Shown: positions 1 through 8,772 of the stretch, piece by piece
Position numbering within the stretch: the stretch's first letter is position 1
Layout: each line of letters opens with the position of its first letter
Origin: Nocardia sp. CNY236
Lineage (GTDB): Bacteria > Actinomycetota > Actinomycetes > Mycobacteriales > Mycobacteriaceae
Assembly (NCBI RefSeq): GCF_000482385.1
Contig: NZ_AXVD01000015.1
Coordinates: 62,001-126,000 of the forward strand
Direction: 5' to 3'
DNA: 64,000 bases
Translations under genes and position numbers: made by a program
The notes under the pieces: generated by a model
Told to the model about the DNA's origin: nothing
The model's input: the letters and a program-made list of their open reading frames with translations, nothing else
Database searches by the model: none

Positions 1-541
1 CGTAGATACACGACACCGATGCGACGACCACGACGTCGCGACGAGACAACAGGCTGGAGGTCGCCGAGTGGCGCAGACGCTCGACGTCGTCGTTGATCGA
101 GCTGTCCTTCTCGATGTAGGTATCCGTCTGGGCGATGTACGCCTCGGGTTGGTAGTAGTCGTAGTAGGAGACGAAGTACTCCACGGCATTGTTCGGGAGC
201 ATCTCGCGAAGCTCATTGGCCAACTGGGCGGCGAGTGTCTTGTTCGGCGCCATTACCAGTGTCGGCCGCTGCACGCGCTCGATCAGCCAGGCGGTGGTGG
301 CCGACTTGCCGGTACCGGTGGCGCCGAGCAGCACCACGTCGCGTTCCCCGGCCCTGAGCCTGCGCTCCAATTCATCGATCGCGCCCGGCTGGTCTCCAGC
401 CGGCTGATGCTCGCTGACCACATCGAACCGGCCGCCGACGCGCTCGATCTCGCCGACCGGACGGAACTCCGAGTGCGCGAGAGGCTGGGCGCCGGCCCTG
501 TTCTGGAAGCCCTCCGCTGGTATCTCGGTTGCGAATGCCAT
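1..541 (-). CDS. uvrB: UvrABC excision nuclease subunit B, N-terminal part (cut by window edge)
   Basis: UvrB is the helicase-like damage-verification subunit of nucleotide excision repair; it is loaded by UvrA and recruits UvrC. The 180 visible residues are the N-terminal ATPase lobe. Walker A GATGTGKS lies at about residues 73-80, the [11 protein letters not shown] block follows, and the tyrosine-rich beta-hairpin ([10 protein letters not shown]) is near 127-136, which is diagnostic for the family. The gene runs off the left edge. The ATG at 541 has no Shine-Dalgarno, but a TAGGCT -10 box ends 7 nt upstream, so the mRNA is probably leaderless. Neighbours coaE and rpsA match the mycobacterial order. 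Confidence 0.97.
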   Translation of the reverse strand, partial: MAFATEIPAEGFQNRAGAQPLAHSEFRPVGEIERVGGRFDVVSEHQPAGDQPGAIDELERRLRAGERDVVLLGATGTGKSATTAWLIERVQRPTLVMAPNKTLAAQLANELREMLPNNAVEYFVSYYDYYQPEAYIAQTDTYIEKDSSINDDVERLRHSATSSLLSRRDVVVVASVSCIY

Positions 542-548
542 ACCGACC

Positions 549-554
549 AGCCTA
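549..554 (-). promoter_or_regulatory. -10 box of uvrB (TAGGCT), leaderless
   Basis: On the minus strand TAGGCT is followed by 7 nt and then the uvrB ATG. The same arrangement recurs before several other genes here. No clear -35 element is seen. Confidence 0.5.
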
Positions 555-709
555 GGCCCAGCCGCCGACAGATACCGAGGGCGTCGGCGGCCTCGGCTGC
601 GAGGTGGTCCTACCAGGGCGCCGACGGTGCCCCGAGCATGCACCCACACCGACCTACCGATTGCCGCACTCGGCTCGACGTGTACGGCGCGGCGGTGGAT
701 TCTTGATGC

Positions 710-1234
710 ATGACGCAGGCACCCATCGTCGATGTACACCGACCCAAAGTCGAGTACTTCAACATCGCGGATCTGACCAATACGGATCCGAAGGGCTACG
801 TACGCTCGGTCGAGCGATACCACGTCGAACCGTGGGGTCTCTACATGGCGCGCACCTCGGACCATCCCCAGTTCCACTATATGGAGTCCTGGTTGCTGCC
901 CGAGCTGTTCATTCGCACAACCGTATTCCACTTTCACCCGGCCCATCGCCGCGATCAGGACTACTACCTCGACGTGGGTGAATTCACCAAGATCGCACCG
1001 AAGAAGTGGAAGGCCGTCGACCACTACCTCGACCTCGTCGTGCGCTCATCGCGCGAAACCCAGCTGCTCGACGTCGATGAACTCCTCGCCGCGCACGCCG
1101 CTGGGCTGCTCACCCCGGCCGAGGCCGAAGCTGCCGTCCAACACGCGACTGCCGCCATCGACGGCATCGCCGCGCACGGACACAGCTTCGAAGGCTGGAT
1201 GGAGTCCATGGACATCACCCTGACGTGGTTGTAG
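710..1234 (+). CDS. DUF402 domain-containing protein
   Basis: A 174-residue protein without signal peptide or membrane segment. The second half (YYLDVGEF, then [13 protein letters not shown], then [25 protein letters not shown]) is the pattern of DUF402 proteins: a beta-barrel core followed by a helical tail with an 'L-x-DxDEL...G-LTxxEA' stretch. Some family members are nucleoside di/triphosphate phosphatases, but that activity cannot be assigned here. It is transcribed against both neighbours, uvrB and coaE, and converges on coaE with 47 nt between stops. The start is the ATG at 710; no strong ribosome site is visible. Confidence 0.85.
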   Translation: MTQAPIVDVHRPKVEYFNIADLTNTDPKGYVRSVERYHVEPWGLYMARTSDHPQFHYMESWLLPELFIRTTVFHFHPAHRRDQDYYLDVGEFTKIAPKKWKAVDHYLDLVVRSSRETQLLDVDELLAAHAAGLLTPAEAEAAVQHATAAIDGIAAHGHSFEGWMESMDITLTWL

Positions 1235-1281
1235 CCCTTGCAACGGTCACGACGGCCATCGCCGATCCGACGCGGACGACG

Positions 1282-2484
1282 TCAGCGGTCACGCCAGGCC
1301 AGAGCCCGTGGATACGCGGCGGAAAACCACGGCCGCTTGACAGTGAGGTACGCCTCCAACGCGTCCGCCCCGGCCGCAGCCCCTGCCTCGGCTTCACCGG
1401 CGCGCTTGACTGCGAGGTATTCCGCACAAACGGCCGGTTCCGCCCGCAACCAGTCTCGAAACAGCAGCGCGTACTGCTGACCGGGTGAGTCCGCGACACG
1501 AACGTGCACATTCGCCAACCGGCCGGGGTCGGCACTCTGATGAAAACGCTTGGACCACACCGTGGTATCGATCCCGGTCGACCCCGGCAGTGGTACCGGA
1601 TCATCATGGGTCACGTCGGGTCGGCACGGAAATCCCGCCGCGCCGAGGGCGTCTCGCAGGCAGTCGGCGGCATCTAGATCGGAAACCGTTATCTGCAGGT
1701 CGATTACGTCTTTGGCAGGCAGGCCCGGCACCGACGTCGAGCCGATGTGGTCGATGCGGGACGCGGCTGACCCGCAGGCGGCCCAGAGCCGGGCGATCAG
1801 TCGCTGCGCCTGTGCGGGCCACTCGAGATCAGGAGGCACGACCCGGATTTCGCCGTGAAGTCGGGCCGGCGTCCCGGTACGCAGGTTGTGCTCGAACGCA
1901 GTCAGTCGTCGCTCCCAGAGTCGGCCGACCGCGGCTTCGACCTCTCCGGGGGCGCCGCTGTTGTCGAGCAGCACGTCGGCCACCGCACGGCGCTGGTCGT
2001 CGGTGGCTTGCTTCGCGATACGCGCTCGCGCATCGGCTTCGGCGACTCCGCGGAATTCGACCAGCCGACGAATTCTGGTTTCGCTGTCGACCTCGACGAC
2101 CACGACCAGATTCATCAACGGCGCGAGTCCGTTTTCCACGAGCAGGGGAATATCTTGTACCACAATCGCGTCCGAGGGCGCGGCGGCGATCAACTCCGCA
2201 GTGCGCTTTCCGACCAGCGGGTGCGTGATCGCGTTGAGTTTCGCCCGCGCCTGGTCATCCCCGAATGCTCTGGCTGCCAGTGCGGGCCGATCGAGCGCGC
2301 CGTCCGCGCCCACGATATCGGCGCCGAATGCCGCGACGAGCGCCGCGAGACCTTCGGTACCCGGCGCGACCACCTCCCGTGCGATCAGATCGGAATCGAT
2401 GACCACCGCGCCGAGGTCGGCCAATGCCCGCGCCACGGTCGACTTGCCCGCACCCATGCCTCCGGTGAGGCCGATTCGTAACAT
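1282..2484 (-). CDS. coaE: Dephospho-CoA kinase fused to a GrpB/UPF0157 domain
   Basis: CoaE performs the last step of coenzyme A synthesis, ATP-dependent phosphorylation of the ribose 3'-hydroxyl of dephospho-CoA. The P-loop GGMGAGKS is at residues 8-15 and the kinase core covers roughly 1-200. A second domain from about 215 to 390 is of the GrpB/UPF0157 nucleotidyltransferase-like family (HIGSTSVPGLPAKDVIDLQI). Stand-alone CoaE is about 200 residues, so 400 residues confirms the fusion, which is also known in mycobacteria. The role of the C-terminal half is uncertain; a chaperone-like or regulatory role has been suggested for the mycobacterial protein. Confidence 0.96.
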   Translation of the reverse strand: MLRIGLTGGMGAGKSTVARALADLGAVVIDSDLIAREVVAPGTEGLAALVAAFGADIVGADGALDRPALAARAFGDDQARAKLNAITHPLVGKRTAELIAAAPSDAIVVQDIPLLVENGLAPLMNLVVVVEVDSETRIRRLVEFRGVAEADARARIAKQATDDQRRAVADVLLDNSGAPGEVEAAVGRLWERRLTAFEHNLRTGTPARLHGEIRVVPPDLEWPAQAQRLIARLWAACGSAASRIDHIGSTSVPGLPAKDVIDLQITVSDLDAADCLRDALGAAGFPCRPDVTHDDPVPLPGSTGIDTTVWSKRFHQSADPGRLANVHVRVADSPGQQYALLFRDWLRAEPAVCAEYLAVKRAGEAEAGAAAGADALEAYLTVKRPWFSAAYPRALAWRDR

Positions 2485-2838
2485 CCGATCAGTTTCGCAT
2501 CCCGAAGCAGCCGCCGTTCACTGCCCTACGTTCAGGGCGGACACCACTGTCGGAGCGATCCGCCACGACGACGTCGTCCGCCCCGAGACCGACATTCCCA
2601 CAGCGGCCGATACCAGTACCCACTGCAGCTACACAATTCACCATTTGCTCCACCATTTACTCGATCCGTGACTACCCCGAGACCGATTCGCAATATTCCG
2701 GGTCCACTCCGATTCGCGTCAGCACCATTCCGACACGCCGAAGGCGAATATCAGCGCAAAATGCACTACTCGACAGTTTTCTTCGACTAATCTTCGCCGT
2801 GGCGATCCAGGCCGATACCAGCTAGCGAAGGAACTCCA

Positions 2839-3048
2839 TTGGGCATCAGAATCAACCAGTCGGGTCGCCACCGCCTGGGCGCGGGGCGAGTGCATTGCAT
2901 TCATATCCCTGCTGTGGCGGCGATGCTCGCCGAGCGCCGCCGCTCATGGTTCACCACGTTCGTCAGTCCCGCGCGCCACAGTGCCACAGCGACACGAAAA
3001 CGTTCGACCGTCCCCGCGGTCCGCTGGGTACCTGTCACCGCAAGCTGA
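2839..3048 (+). CDS. Possible small unknown protein (69 aa, TTG start)
   Basis: This is a weak candidate. A TTG at 2839 is preceded by AAGGA about 7 nt upstream and by a TAATCT hexamer at 2788-2793 that could be a -10 box. The frame ends 10 nt before a perfect 15-bp hairpin. The predicted peptide is basic and rich in Arg and Ser, with no motif, signal peptide or membrane segment that I recognise. Third-position GC is only moderate compared with the neighbours, which argues against coding. The same layout would also suit a non-coding RNA of about 300 nt. Confidence 0.22.
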   Translation: MGIRINQSGRHRLGAGRVHCIHIPAVAAMLAERRRSWFTTFVSPARHSATATRKRSTVPAVRWVPVTAS

Positions 3049-3058
3049 CCATACGTGT

Positions 3059-3091
3059 CGTGTCCCGGCCTCGCGACGAGGCCGGGACACG
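3059..3091 (+). terminator. Perfect 15-bp hairpin, likely terminator
   Basis: The arms at 3059-3073 and 3077-3091 are perfectly complementary around a 3-nt loop. On the plus strand TGTGTTGTT follows, a weak U-rich tail, so termination of a plus-strand transcript fits best. It could also act after rpsA on the minus strand, but no T-run lies on that side. Confidence 0.55.
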
Positions 3092-3195
3092 TGTGTTGTT
3101 CACCGTCGAACCGGATCATCTGGTGGAGCGCTGTATGTGAGCGCCGCTGAATCGCTCGCCCGCAGCGGAGAACCAACCGAGACCCGCACATACGA

Positions 3196-3231
3196 CTGCG
3201 CCCCCACCGGAGAAATCCGATGAGGGCGCAG
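3196..3231 (-). terminator. Hairpin downstream of rpsA
   Basis: CTGCGCCC (3196-3203) pairs with GGGCGCAG (3224-3231). An inner CGGA/TCCG stem (3208-3211/3216-3219) closes a tetraloop. It starts 19 nt past the rpsA stop, where an intrinsic terminator is expected. There is no T-run, as is common in actinobacteria. Confidence 0.5.
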
Positions 3232-3249
3232 ATCTTCTGCTGAGGTCGA

Positions 3250-4716
3250 TCAGGCGTTGCCGGACAGCTTCTCTCGCAGTGCGGCCAGTTGGGCGTCGCT
3301 TGCCAGCGAACCGCCCGCCGTCTCCGCCTGGCTGGCGACAGACTGCGCATTGGTCTCCGAGGAGTAATTCGACGCCGCATTGTTGTTCGCGGCCTCGGCC
3401 GCGGCATCGGCGGACATCTTCTCCATTTGCGCGGTGTGCATCTTGTGCCGGCGCTCCGCCTCGGCGTAGCGACCTTCCCATTCCTCACGCTGCTTGTCGA
3501 AGCCCTCGAGCCACTCGTTGGTCTCGGGATCGAAGCCCTCGGGGAAGATGTAGTTACCCTGTTCGTCGTAGCTGTCGGCCATGCCGTACTTCGACGGGTC
3601 GAACTCGGCGTGGTAGTCCTCGTTGGCCTGCTTCAGACTCAGCGAGATCCGACGACGCTCCAGGTCGATATCGATGACCTTGACCATTGCGTCGTCGCCG
3701 ACGGCAACCACCTGGTCGGGAACTTCGACATGACGCTCGGCCAGTTCGGAGATGTGTACCAGGCCCTCGATGCCCTCCTCGACCCGCACGAACGCGCCGA
3801 ACGGAACGAGTTTGGTGACCTTGCCCGGCACGATCTGACCGATCGCGTGGGTGCGGGCGAACTGCCGCCAGGGGTCCTCCTGGGTCGCTTTGAGCGACAG
3901 CGAGACGCGCTCACGATCCAGGTCGACGTCCAGCACCTCGACCGTGACCTCGTTGCCGACCTCGACGACCTCGGACGGATGGTCGATGTGCTTCCAGGAC
4001 AGCTCGGAAACGTGGACCAGACCGTCGACGCCACCCAGATCGACGAAGGCGCCGAAGTTGACGATCGAGGAGACCACACCCTTGCGGACCTGGCCCTTCT
4101 GCAACTGATGCAAGAATTCGCTGCGGACCTCGGATTGCGTCTGCTCGAGCCAGGCGCGGCGAGACAGAACCACGTTGTTGCGATTCTTGTCCAGCTCGAT
4201 GATCTTGGCTTCGATCTCCTTGCCGACATACGGCTGCAGATCGCGCACCCGGCGCATTTCGACGAGCGAGGCGGGCAGGAAGCCGCGCAGTCCGATATCG
4301 AGAATCAGGCCGCCCTTGACGACCTCGATGACCGTGCCCCGGACGGCTTCGTCCTTCTCTTTGAGGTCCTCGATGGTACCCCACGCACGTTCGTATTGTG
4401 CCCGCTTCTTCGACAGAATCAGGCGGCCTTCCTTGTCCTCCTTTGTGAGCACAAGCGCTTCCACCTCATCGCCCACGGCAACGACCTCATTGGGGTCGAC
4501 ATCGTGTTTGATGGACAGTTCGCGAGAAGGAATGACGCCTTCGGTTTTGTAACCGATGTCGAGCAGAACCTCGTCGCGGTCGACCTTGACGATGGTTCCT
4601 TCGACGATGTCGCCGTCGTTGAAGTACTTGATCGTAGCGTCGATGGCGGCGAGGAAATCCTCGGCGGAGCCGATGTCGTTGACGGCTACCTGCGGCGAGG
4701 TGACGGTGGTGGGCAT
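3250..4716 (-). CDS. rpsA: 30S ribosomal protein S1
   Basis: S1 binds mRNA on the 30S subunit. The 488-residue protein has four S1 RNA-binding domains (about 35-105, 120-190, 205-275 and 292-362), fewer than the six of proteobacteria and usual for actinobacteria. An acidic low-complexity tail follows, ending in a conserved LAALREKL block. The start is the ATG at 4716 because GGAG lies 9 nt upstream and the protein then begins MPTTVTSPQVAVND, as in mycobacteria. An upstream in-frame ATG at 4758 would add 14 unrelated residues. The gene is divergent from a methyltransferase gene and has its own upstream region. Confidence 0.97.
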   Translation of the reverse strand: MPTTVTSPQVAVNDIGSAEDFLAAIDATIKYFNDGDIVEGTIVKVDRDEVLLDIGYKTEGVIPSRELSIKHDVDPNEVVAVGDEVEALVLTKEDKEGRLILSKKRAQYERAWGTIEDLKEKDEAVRGTVIEVVKGGLILDIGLRGFLPASLVEMRRVRDLQPYVGKEIEAKIIELDKNRNNVVLSRRAWLEQTQSEVRSEFLHQLQKGQVRKGVVSSIVNFGAFVDLGGVDGLVHVSELSWKHIDHPSEVVEVGNEVTVEVLDVDLDRERVSLSLKATQEDPWRQFARTHAIGQIVPGKVTKLVPFGAFVRVEEGIEGLVHISELAERHVEVPDQVVAVGDDAMVKVIDIDLERRRISLSLKQANEDYHAEFDPSKYGMADSYDEQGNYIFPEGFDPETNEWLEGFDKQREEWEGRYAEAERRHKMHTAQMEKMSADAAAEAANNNAASNYSSETNAQSVASQAETAGGSLASDAQLAALREKLSGNA

Positions 4717-4811
4717 GTGTCGGTGTGCTCCGGACGGATTGTGGTCGGTTGCGGACATTGGAACTTTCGGTACGCTGCGATCTCACGCACTGTGTGAGGA
4801 CGGACACCAGG

Positions 4812-4847
4812 AACGTACCGCACTGCAATGCAAATCAAACGTACCGC
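4812..4847 (-). promoter_or_regulatory. Direct repeat upstream of rpsA, possible tandem promoters
   Basis: The 10-mer AACGTACCGC occurs at 4812-4821 and again at 4838-4847. On the rpsA strand each copy reads GCGGTACGTT, in which TACGTT could serve as a -10 hexamer. This is a tentative reading based only on the repeat and its position. Confidence 0.3.
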
Positions 4848-4942
4848 GAGCCGAACTCCTCACGGAGGTACGCAAGGCACTCGCGGGTTCAGCGTACGCG
4901 ACCCCTGTCCGGCCGGGCAAACCGATCCACCTGGCTCACCAG

Positions 4943-4948
4943 TAGTCT
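4943..4948 (+). promoter_or_regulatory. -10 box (TAGTCT) of the methyltransferase gene, leaderless
   Basis: TAGTCT is followed by 7 nt and then the GTG at 4956. There is no ribosome site. This spacing supports that GTG as both transcription and translation start. Confidence 0.5.
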
Positions 4949-4955
4949 GGCCGGC

Positions 4956-5801
4956 GTGCCGGACGATTGCCATACGCCAGCAAACGCGCTGCTCTCGACA
5001 GAAAGCGCAACACGCACCCCGCTCGGACCGGCGGCCAGTCGACTCGCCAGCCAACGCTGGTGGGATGCCGATGCCGCTCAATACCACGACGCGCACGCGG
5101 AGTTCCTCGGCGTCGACTCCGCTGACGGCGAGTTCGTGTGGTGTCCAGAAGGCCTGCACGAAGGCGACATGCAATTTCTCGGCGACGTGGCGGGCAAGCG
5201 AGTGTTGGAAGTCGGCTGCGGTTCGGCGCCGTGTGCGCGCTGGCTGGCTGGGCAGGGCGCACATGCGGTTGGACTCGACCTCTCTCGTGGCATGTTGGAG
5301 CGCGGGGTGGCGGCTATGGCGCGCGGTGGTCCGCAGGTTCCCCTGGTGCAGGCGGGCGCCGAGGCCCTGCCGTTCACCGACGCTTCGTTCGATCTGGCGT
5401 GCTCTGCGTTCGGCGCCGTGCCTTTCGTTGCCGATTCGGCAGCGGTGATGCGGGAAGTCGCCCGCATACTGCGGCCCGGCGGACGCTGGGTGTTCTCGGT
5501 GAATCACCCTCTGCGCTGGATCTTCCCGGACGATCCTGGTACGCCCGGATTGACCGCCACCATCCCGTATTTCGACCGCACGCCGTATGTCGAGGTGGAC
5601 GACACGGGCGCGGCCATCTACGTCGAACACCACAGGACCATCGGCGACCGCGTGCGCGAGATCGTCGCAGCGGGATTGGTGGTAGAGGACATCATCGAAC
5701 CAGAATGGCCGGAAATGCTCGACCGCGAATGGGGCCAATGGAGTCCACTACGAGGCGAATTGTTTCCTGGCACCGCCATCTTCATCACACGGAAACCCTG
5801 A
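4956..5801 (+). CDS. Class I SAM-dependent methyltransferase
   Basis: A 281-residue soluble protein with a Rossmann methyltransferase core. Motif I is VLEVGCGSAPCARWL at about 83-97. An acidic residue follows beta-2 (VGLDLSRGML), then the AEALPFTDASFDLA block and ILRPGGRWVFS. These are typical of the UbiE/ubiquinone-menaquinone type (Methyltransf_11), but the substrate is unknown. The start at GTG 4956 is chosen from the -10 box 7 nt upstream; the open frame extends further without a ribosome site. It is divergent from rpsA, and homologues occupy similar positions in related genomes. Confidence 0.9.
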   Translation: MPDDCHTPANALLSTESATRTPLGPAASRLASQRWWDADAAQYHDAHAEFLGVDSADGEFVWCPEGLHEGDMQFLGDVAGKRVLEVGCGSAPCARWLAGQGAHAVGLDLSRGMLERGVAAMARGGPQVPLVQAGAEALPFTDASFDLACSAFGAVPFVADSAAVMREVARILRPGGRWVFSVNHPLRWIFPDDPGTPGLTATIPYFDRTPYVEVDDTGAAIYVEHHRTIGDRVREIVAAGLVVEDIIEPEWPEMLDREWGQWSPLRGELFPGTAIFITRKP

Positions 5802-5963
5802 TTGCCGGTTGTGGATGCGCGATCTCGGCGCGCCGGAGGAGGTGCCGGTTCGGATCATCGACAGTATATAACCGGATCGAAATCGGTTTAATACCGAAGG
5901 TTTCTTTTCATTTGCCATGCGAAACGGCTTTGAACAGCAAAGACGGGGATAGTGTAGGTACCC

Positions 5964-6374
5964 ATGGATTCCTTTTGGGATTACGTGTGGTACATGATCC
6001 TCATCTTCGCGTTCGTGGCCTACCTGATCGTGTTGTTCCAGATACTGGTGGATCTGTTCCGGGACCACGAAGTATCTGGAATCGCCAAGGCCGGATGGGT
6101 GATCGCGCTGGTGGTGTTCCCCTATGTGACCGCGCTCGTCTACCTGGTCGCCCGCGGCAGAGGCATGGCGCTGCGAACTCAACAAGCACGGGTAGAAGCC
6201 GAACATGATGCCGAGCAATACATTCGGCGGATCGCTGGCAAATCACCCGCGCAAAACATCGCCGATGCCAAGGCGTTGCACGATTCCGGCGTGATCACCA
6301 CGGAAGAATTCGAGCGACTCAAAGCCATGGCATTGGGGCAAACCGTCCCAACGGCCAACTCGACATCTGCCTGA
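5964..6374 (+). CDS. Small membrane protein with PLDc_N-like segment and SHOCT domain
   Basis: A 136-residue protein with two hydrophobic segments (about 10-32 and 42-64). They resemble the N-terminal membrane region of cardiolipin-synthase-like proteins, but no phospholipase catalytic domain follows. A charged helix is next, then a SHOCT motif (about 100-127: ADAKALHDSGVITTEEFERLKA). SHOCT is a short oligomerisation domain found at the ends of many membrane proteins. The function is unknown. It converges on an MspA porin gene. Confidence 0.85.
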   Translation: MDSFWDYVWYMILIFAFVAYLIVLFQILVDLFRDHEVSGIAKAGWVIALVVFPYVTALVYLVARGRGMALRTQQARVEAEHDAEQYIRRIAGKSPAQNIADAKALHDSGVITTEEFERLKAMALGQTVPTANSTSA

Positions 6375-6423
6375 CGAGTCCGGACCCGCTCGATCCGACA
6401 TCGAATCGCATACGCAGGACGAA

Positions 6424-6451
6424 CAGGTCCAGTACGCCGGCACCGGACCTG
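6424..6451. terminator. Hairpin between convergent genes
   Basis: CAGGTCC (6424-6430) pairs with GGACCTG (6445-6451), and two further base pairs form inside. It lies between the stops of the SHOCT gene and the porin gene, so it could terminate both. Confidence 0.45.
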
Positions 6452-6476
6452 CTTCGCTCTGCATCTATGCTGCCGG

Positions 6477-7145
6477 TCAGCCAATGCTGAACGGCTGCCC
6501 CCACAATGTCATGACCGACTGGACGTTCTCGGTCTCGACCTTGACTTTGACAAAGGCACGCGCTTGCGCGTACCCGCCGCAACCGCTGAGACCGATGGTC
6601 GAGTCGGCCCAGGTGACCGAACCGCTCTGCCCCTTGAATTTGTTCCGCTTCTGGTGCGATTCGTTGCCGTAGTCGTCGGCTTCCTCGAGATCGAGCACAT
6701 AGAACGACTTCGCTTCACCGGGTCCGAGCGACAAGGCAGCACCGCCGGAGCCACCGACTTCCGGGCTCTCACCTTCCCAGTCACTACCGGCCGAGACTCC
6801 GCCATCGACACCGCCGCCGTCGATGTTGACTTGACATCCCACGACGTATCCGGGATATATTTTGCCGCCCATGGCGTTCGAGCCGGACAGTTCGACGTAC
6901 GCAGTGCCGGAAACCCATGCGTTGCGGTGCACCGGAGTGGCGCCCATGGACGGGTTGATGTTGGCGGACTCGTTGAGTAGCCGGACCGTCACAACGGTAC
7001 CGTCCGACAGCGATTTACTGATTTCGCCACCTGGCAGCGGCACATAGGTATCCGCGTTCGCCGGGCCGGACGCGAGCATGCCCACGGCGACGGAAGTGGC
7101 GGCGCCGACGGCGGCCAGCCGCGCGGCGTTCTTTCGGTTGATCAT
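6477..7145 (-). CDS. MspA-family porin
   Basis: MspA proteins form octameric channels across the mycolic-acid outer membrane and admit small hydrophilic solutes. The 222-residue precursor has a Sec signal peptide with cleavage after about residue 31 (GPANA/DTY). Family features follow: a DGT-V-VR strand region, NPSMG, the GYVVGCQV strand, and a C-terminal GCGGYAQARAFV...MTLWGQPFSIG. The start ATG at 7145 has GAGGGA 7 nt upstream. A paralogue lies 62 bp upstream on the same strand. Confidence 0.92.
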   Translation of the reverse strand: MINRKNAARLAAVGAATSVAVGMLASGPANADTYVPLPGGEISKSLSDGTVVTVRLLNESANINPSMGATPVHRNAWVSGTAYVELSGSNAMGGKIYPGYVVGCQVNIDGGGVDGGVSAGSDWEGESPEVGGSGGAALSLGPGEAKSFYVLDLEEADDYGNESHQKRNKFKGQSGSVTWADSTIGLSGCGGYAQARAFVKVKVETENVQSVMTLWGQPFSIG

Positions 7146-7207
7146 GATTTGGTCCCTCAGAGATTGAATTCGCCGCAGCGATAAGGTGTTTCGTTGTCCG
7201 ACAGAGG

Positions 7208-7882
7208 TCAGCCGATGCTGAACGGCATCCCGTAGAGGGTGGTCTTCGAGTAGTGGTCGCCGATGATCTCGACAACGGTGTAGGCACGGGCCTGGGCGTA
7301 ACCCGCGCAGCCCTGGATCGCGATCTCGGAATCCTCGTACTCCACCGAATACACGCCTGGCTCAGGGATTTCCTTCCCCTCGACCTCGACGAACGCCACC
7401 TCACCGGGACCGAGATTCAGTCCTACCGAACCACCGACGCTGAAGCCGTCGACATCGATGCCACCCGACATTCCGGCGCTGATTGCATCGTCGCCGATGC
7501 TGACCTGGCAACCGACGATGTATCCGGTGCTCAACTGCGAGACGCCATGGGTCGAGGAGTTGTTGGTACCGGGCGCACCCGCTGCCCCATTGTTCGGGCC
7601 GGCAGTACCTTCGGGGGTAACGGAAACCTCGGCCGTGGCAGTGCCGGACACCCAGACGACACGACCAGCACCGTTGGCGGCGAGAGACGGAGAAACCACC
7701 GCGCGCTCGTGTGTGCGGGTGATCTTCACTCCCGGGCCGAGCTTCTCGCCGTCCGGCAACGGCACAAACGCATCGGCATCGGCAACGCCGGTCGAGAACA
7801 ATCCCATGGCCAGGGTCGCGGCAGCACCAATACCCGCGACACGGCCACCACGACGCAAACCACTGCTGTGGTAGTAGCTCAT
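7208..7882 (-). CDS. MspA-family porin, paralogue
   Basis: A 224-residue paralogue of the neighbouring porin. It has an N-terminal signal peptide cleaved near residue 36 (GVADA), the same PLPDG opening, GYIVGCQV, GLNLGPGEVAFVEV and the C-terminal GCAGYAQARAYTVV...TLYGMPFSIG. It differs by a Gly/Ala/Asn/Pro-rich insertion (around 110-125: GTAGPNNGAAGAPGTNNSS), probably an extended loop. The start ATG at 7882 has GAGGGA 5-6 nt upstream; longer in-frame extension has no ribosome site. The pair may be co-transcribed. Confidence 0.92.
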   Translation of the reverse strand: MSYYHSSGLRRGGRVAGIGAAATLAMGLFSTGVADADAFVPLPDGEKLGPGVKITRTHERAVVSPSLAANGAGRVVWVSGTATAEVSVTPEGTAGPNNGAAGAPGTNNSSTHGVSQLSTGYIVGCQVSIGDDAISAGMSGGIDVDGFSVGGSVGLNLGPGEVAFVEVEGKEIPEPGVYSVEYEDSEIAIQGCAGYAQARAYTVVEIIGDHYSKTTLYGMPFSIG

Positions 7883-8193
7883 ACTTCCCTCATCAGATTC
7901 TAGCGACTCGCCTCGTCCGTCGAGGCGATCGGCCTCAGTGAGGCTGGGATGAAGCATTCCCGGCTGTGCTATCGGCTGGATGAACCGTTACCGACCCAGT
8001 TGATGAACGATCTAGGACCCGTACATGTCCAGTTCTTTGCGATTGTGTGACAGCGCTTTTCAGATGAGTCGTCGGTCGAATCGAACCGCAGCCGGTGACG
8101 CGGCGCCGGTGTTCACCGAAAACACGGGCGAGGTGCACGAGATCGCGCAGAAACTGCCCGCAGGAGCGTCGAATACGATTGACTTCGACAACG
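7883..8193. other. 311-bp divergent promoter region
   Basis: The spacer lies between the divergent porin and phosphoesterase genes. I see no gene, no strong hairpin and no clear palindromic operator. Promoters for both sides are expected here but I cannot place them. Confidence 0.5.
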
Positions 8194-8724
8194 ATGGTGC
8201 AGTCGGTGGAATTCCTCCTCGATGACGCTGCCGACGGCGAGATTCGCCGTCAGTGGCGGATGCTCGCGGCAGTGGGGGTGTCGAGTCCGGCCACGCACAC
8301 CGACGACACGCACCGTCCACACATCACCGCTGGCGTGGCCCGGCAGATCTGGCCACGCATCGAGCATGCGTTGAACACGCAGGCCTTCTCGCCGATCTCC
8401 GTGCGACTCGGTGGGCTGGTGATCTTCGGCGCGCGCCGCCCCGTTTTGGTGAGACTGGTGGTGCCCAGCGAACCACTGCTCGCACTGCATCGGAGGATCT
8501 TCCACACGATCTCCCCATGCCCCGGCATTCCGGCCACCATGTATCCGGATTCATGGACACCGCACGTCACGCTGGCGAGAAGAGTGTCGACTGGGCAACT
8601 CGGTGCGGCATTCGACGCCGTCGCCCGCGACCGGGATTTCTCGGCGAAAGTGGTGGGCATCCGGCGATGGGATAGCGATCGGCGCCGCGAGTGGCGCGTC
8701 GGCCGGATCGACGATGGAAGATAG
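8194..8724 (+). CDS. 2'-5' RNA ligase family (2H phosphoesterase) protein
   Basis: A 176-residue protein with the two short histidine motifs of the 2H phosphoesterase superfamily: HIT at 43-45 (RPHITAGV) and HVT at 124-126 (TPHVTLAR). They are about 80 residues apart, as in LigT/ThpR and cyclic phosphodiesterases. Members open or form 2',5'- or 2',3'-cyclic phosphates in RNA or nucleotides; the substrate here is unknown. The start ATG at 8194 was chosen because the protein then begins with the first beta strand (MVQSVEFLL). It lies 48 bp upstream of the thioredoxin gene, possibly in one transcript. Confidence 0.82.
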   Translation: MVQSVEFLLDDAADGEIRRQWRMLAAVGVSSPATHTDDTHRPHITAGVARQIWPRIEHALNTQAFSPISVRLGGLVIFGARRPVLVRLVVPSEPLLALHRRIFHTISPCPGIPATMYPDSWTPHVTLARRVSTGQLGAAFDAVARDRDFSAKVVGIRRWDSDRRREWRVGRIDDGR

Positions 8725-8772
8725 GCGGGGCGGCCCGCGTTACATCTGGCACACCCGATACGAGAGGACGCC

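Larger units (their letters stand above)
2485..3249. other. 765-bp spacer between coaE and rpsA
   Basis: No convincing conserved gene lies here. The stretch 2620-2830 is poorer in GC than the genes around it. It contains a possible small plus-strand unit (-10-like TAATCT at 2788-2793, an open frame at 2839-3048, a 15-bp hairpin at 3059-3091) and, next to rpsA, a second hairpin. All are listed separately with their uncertainty. Confidence 0.6.

Noticed and set aside
3289..4797. Plus-strand 502-codon open frame opposite rpsA
   Set aside because: It is the mirror of rpsA in a high-GC genome. The minus strand encodes an unmistakable S1 protein.
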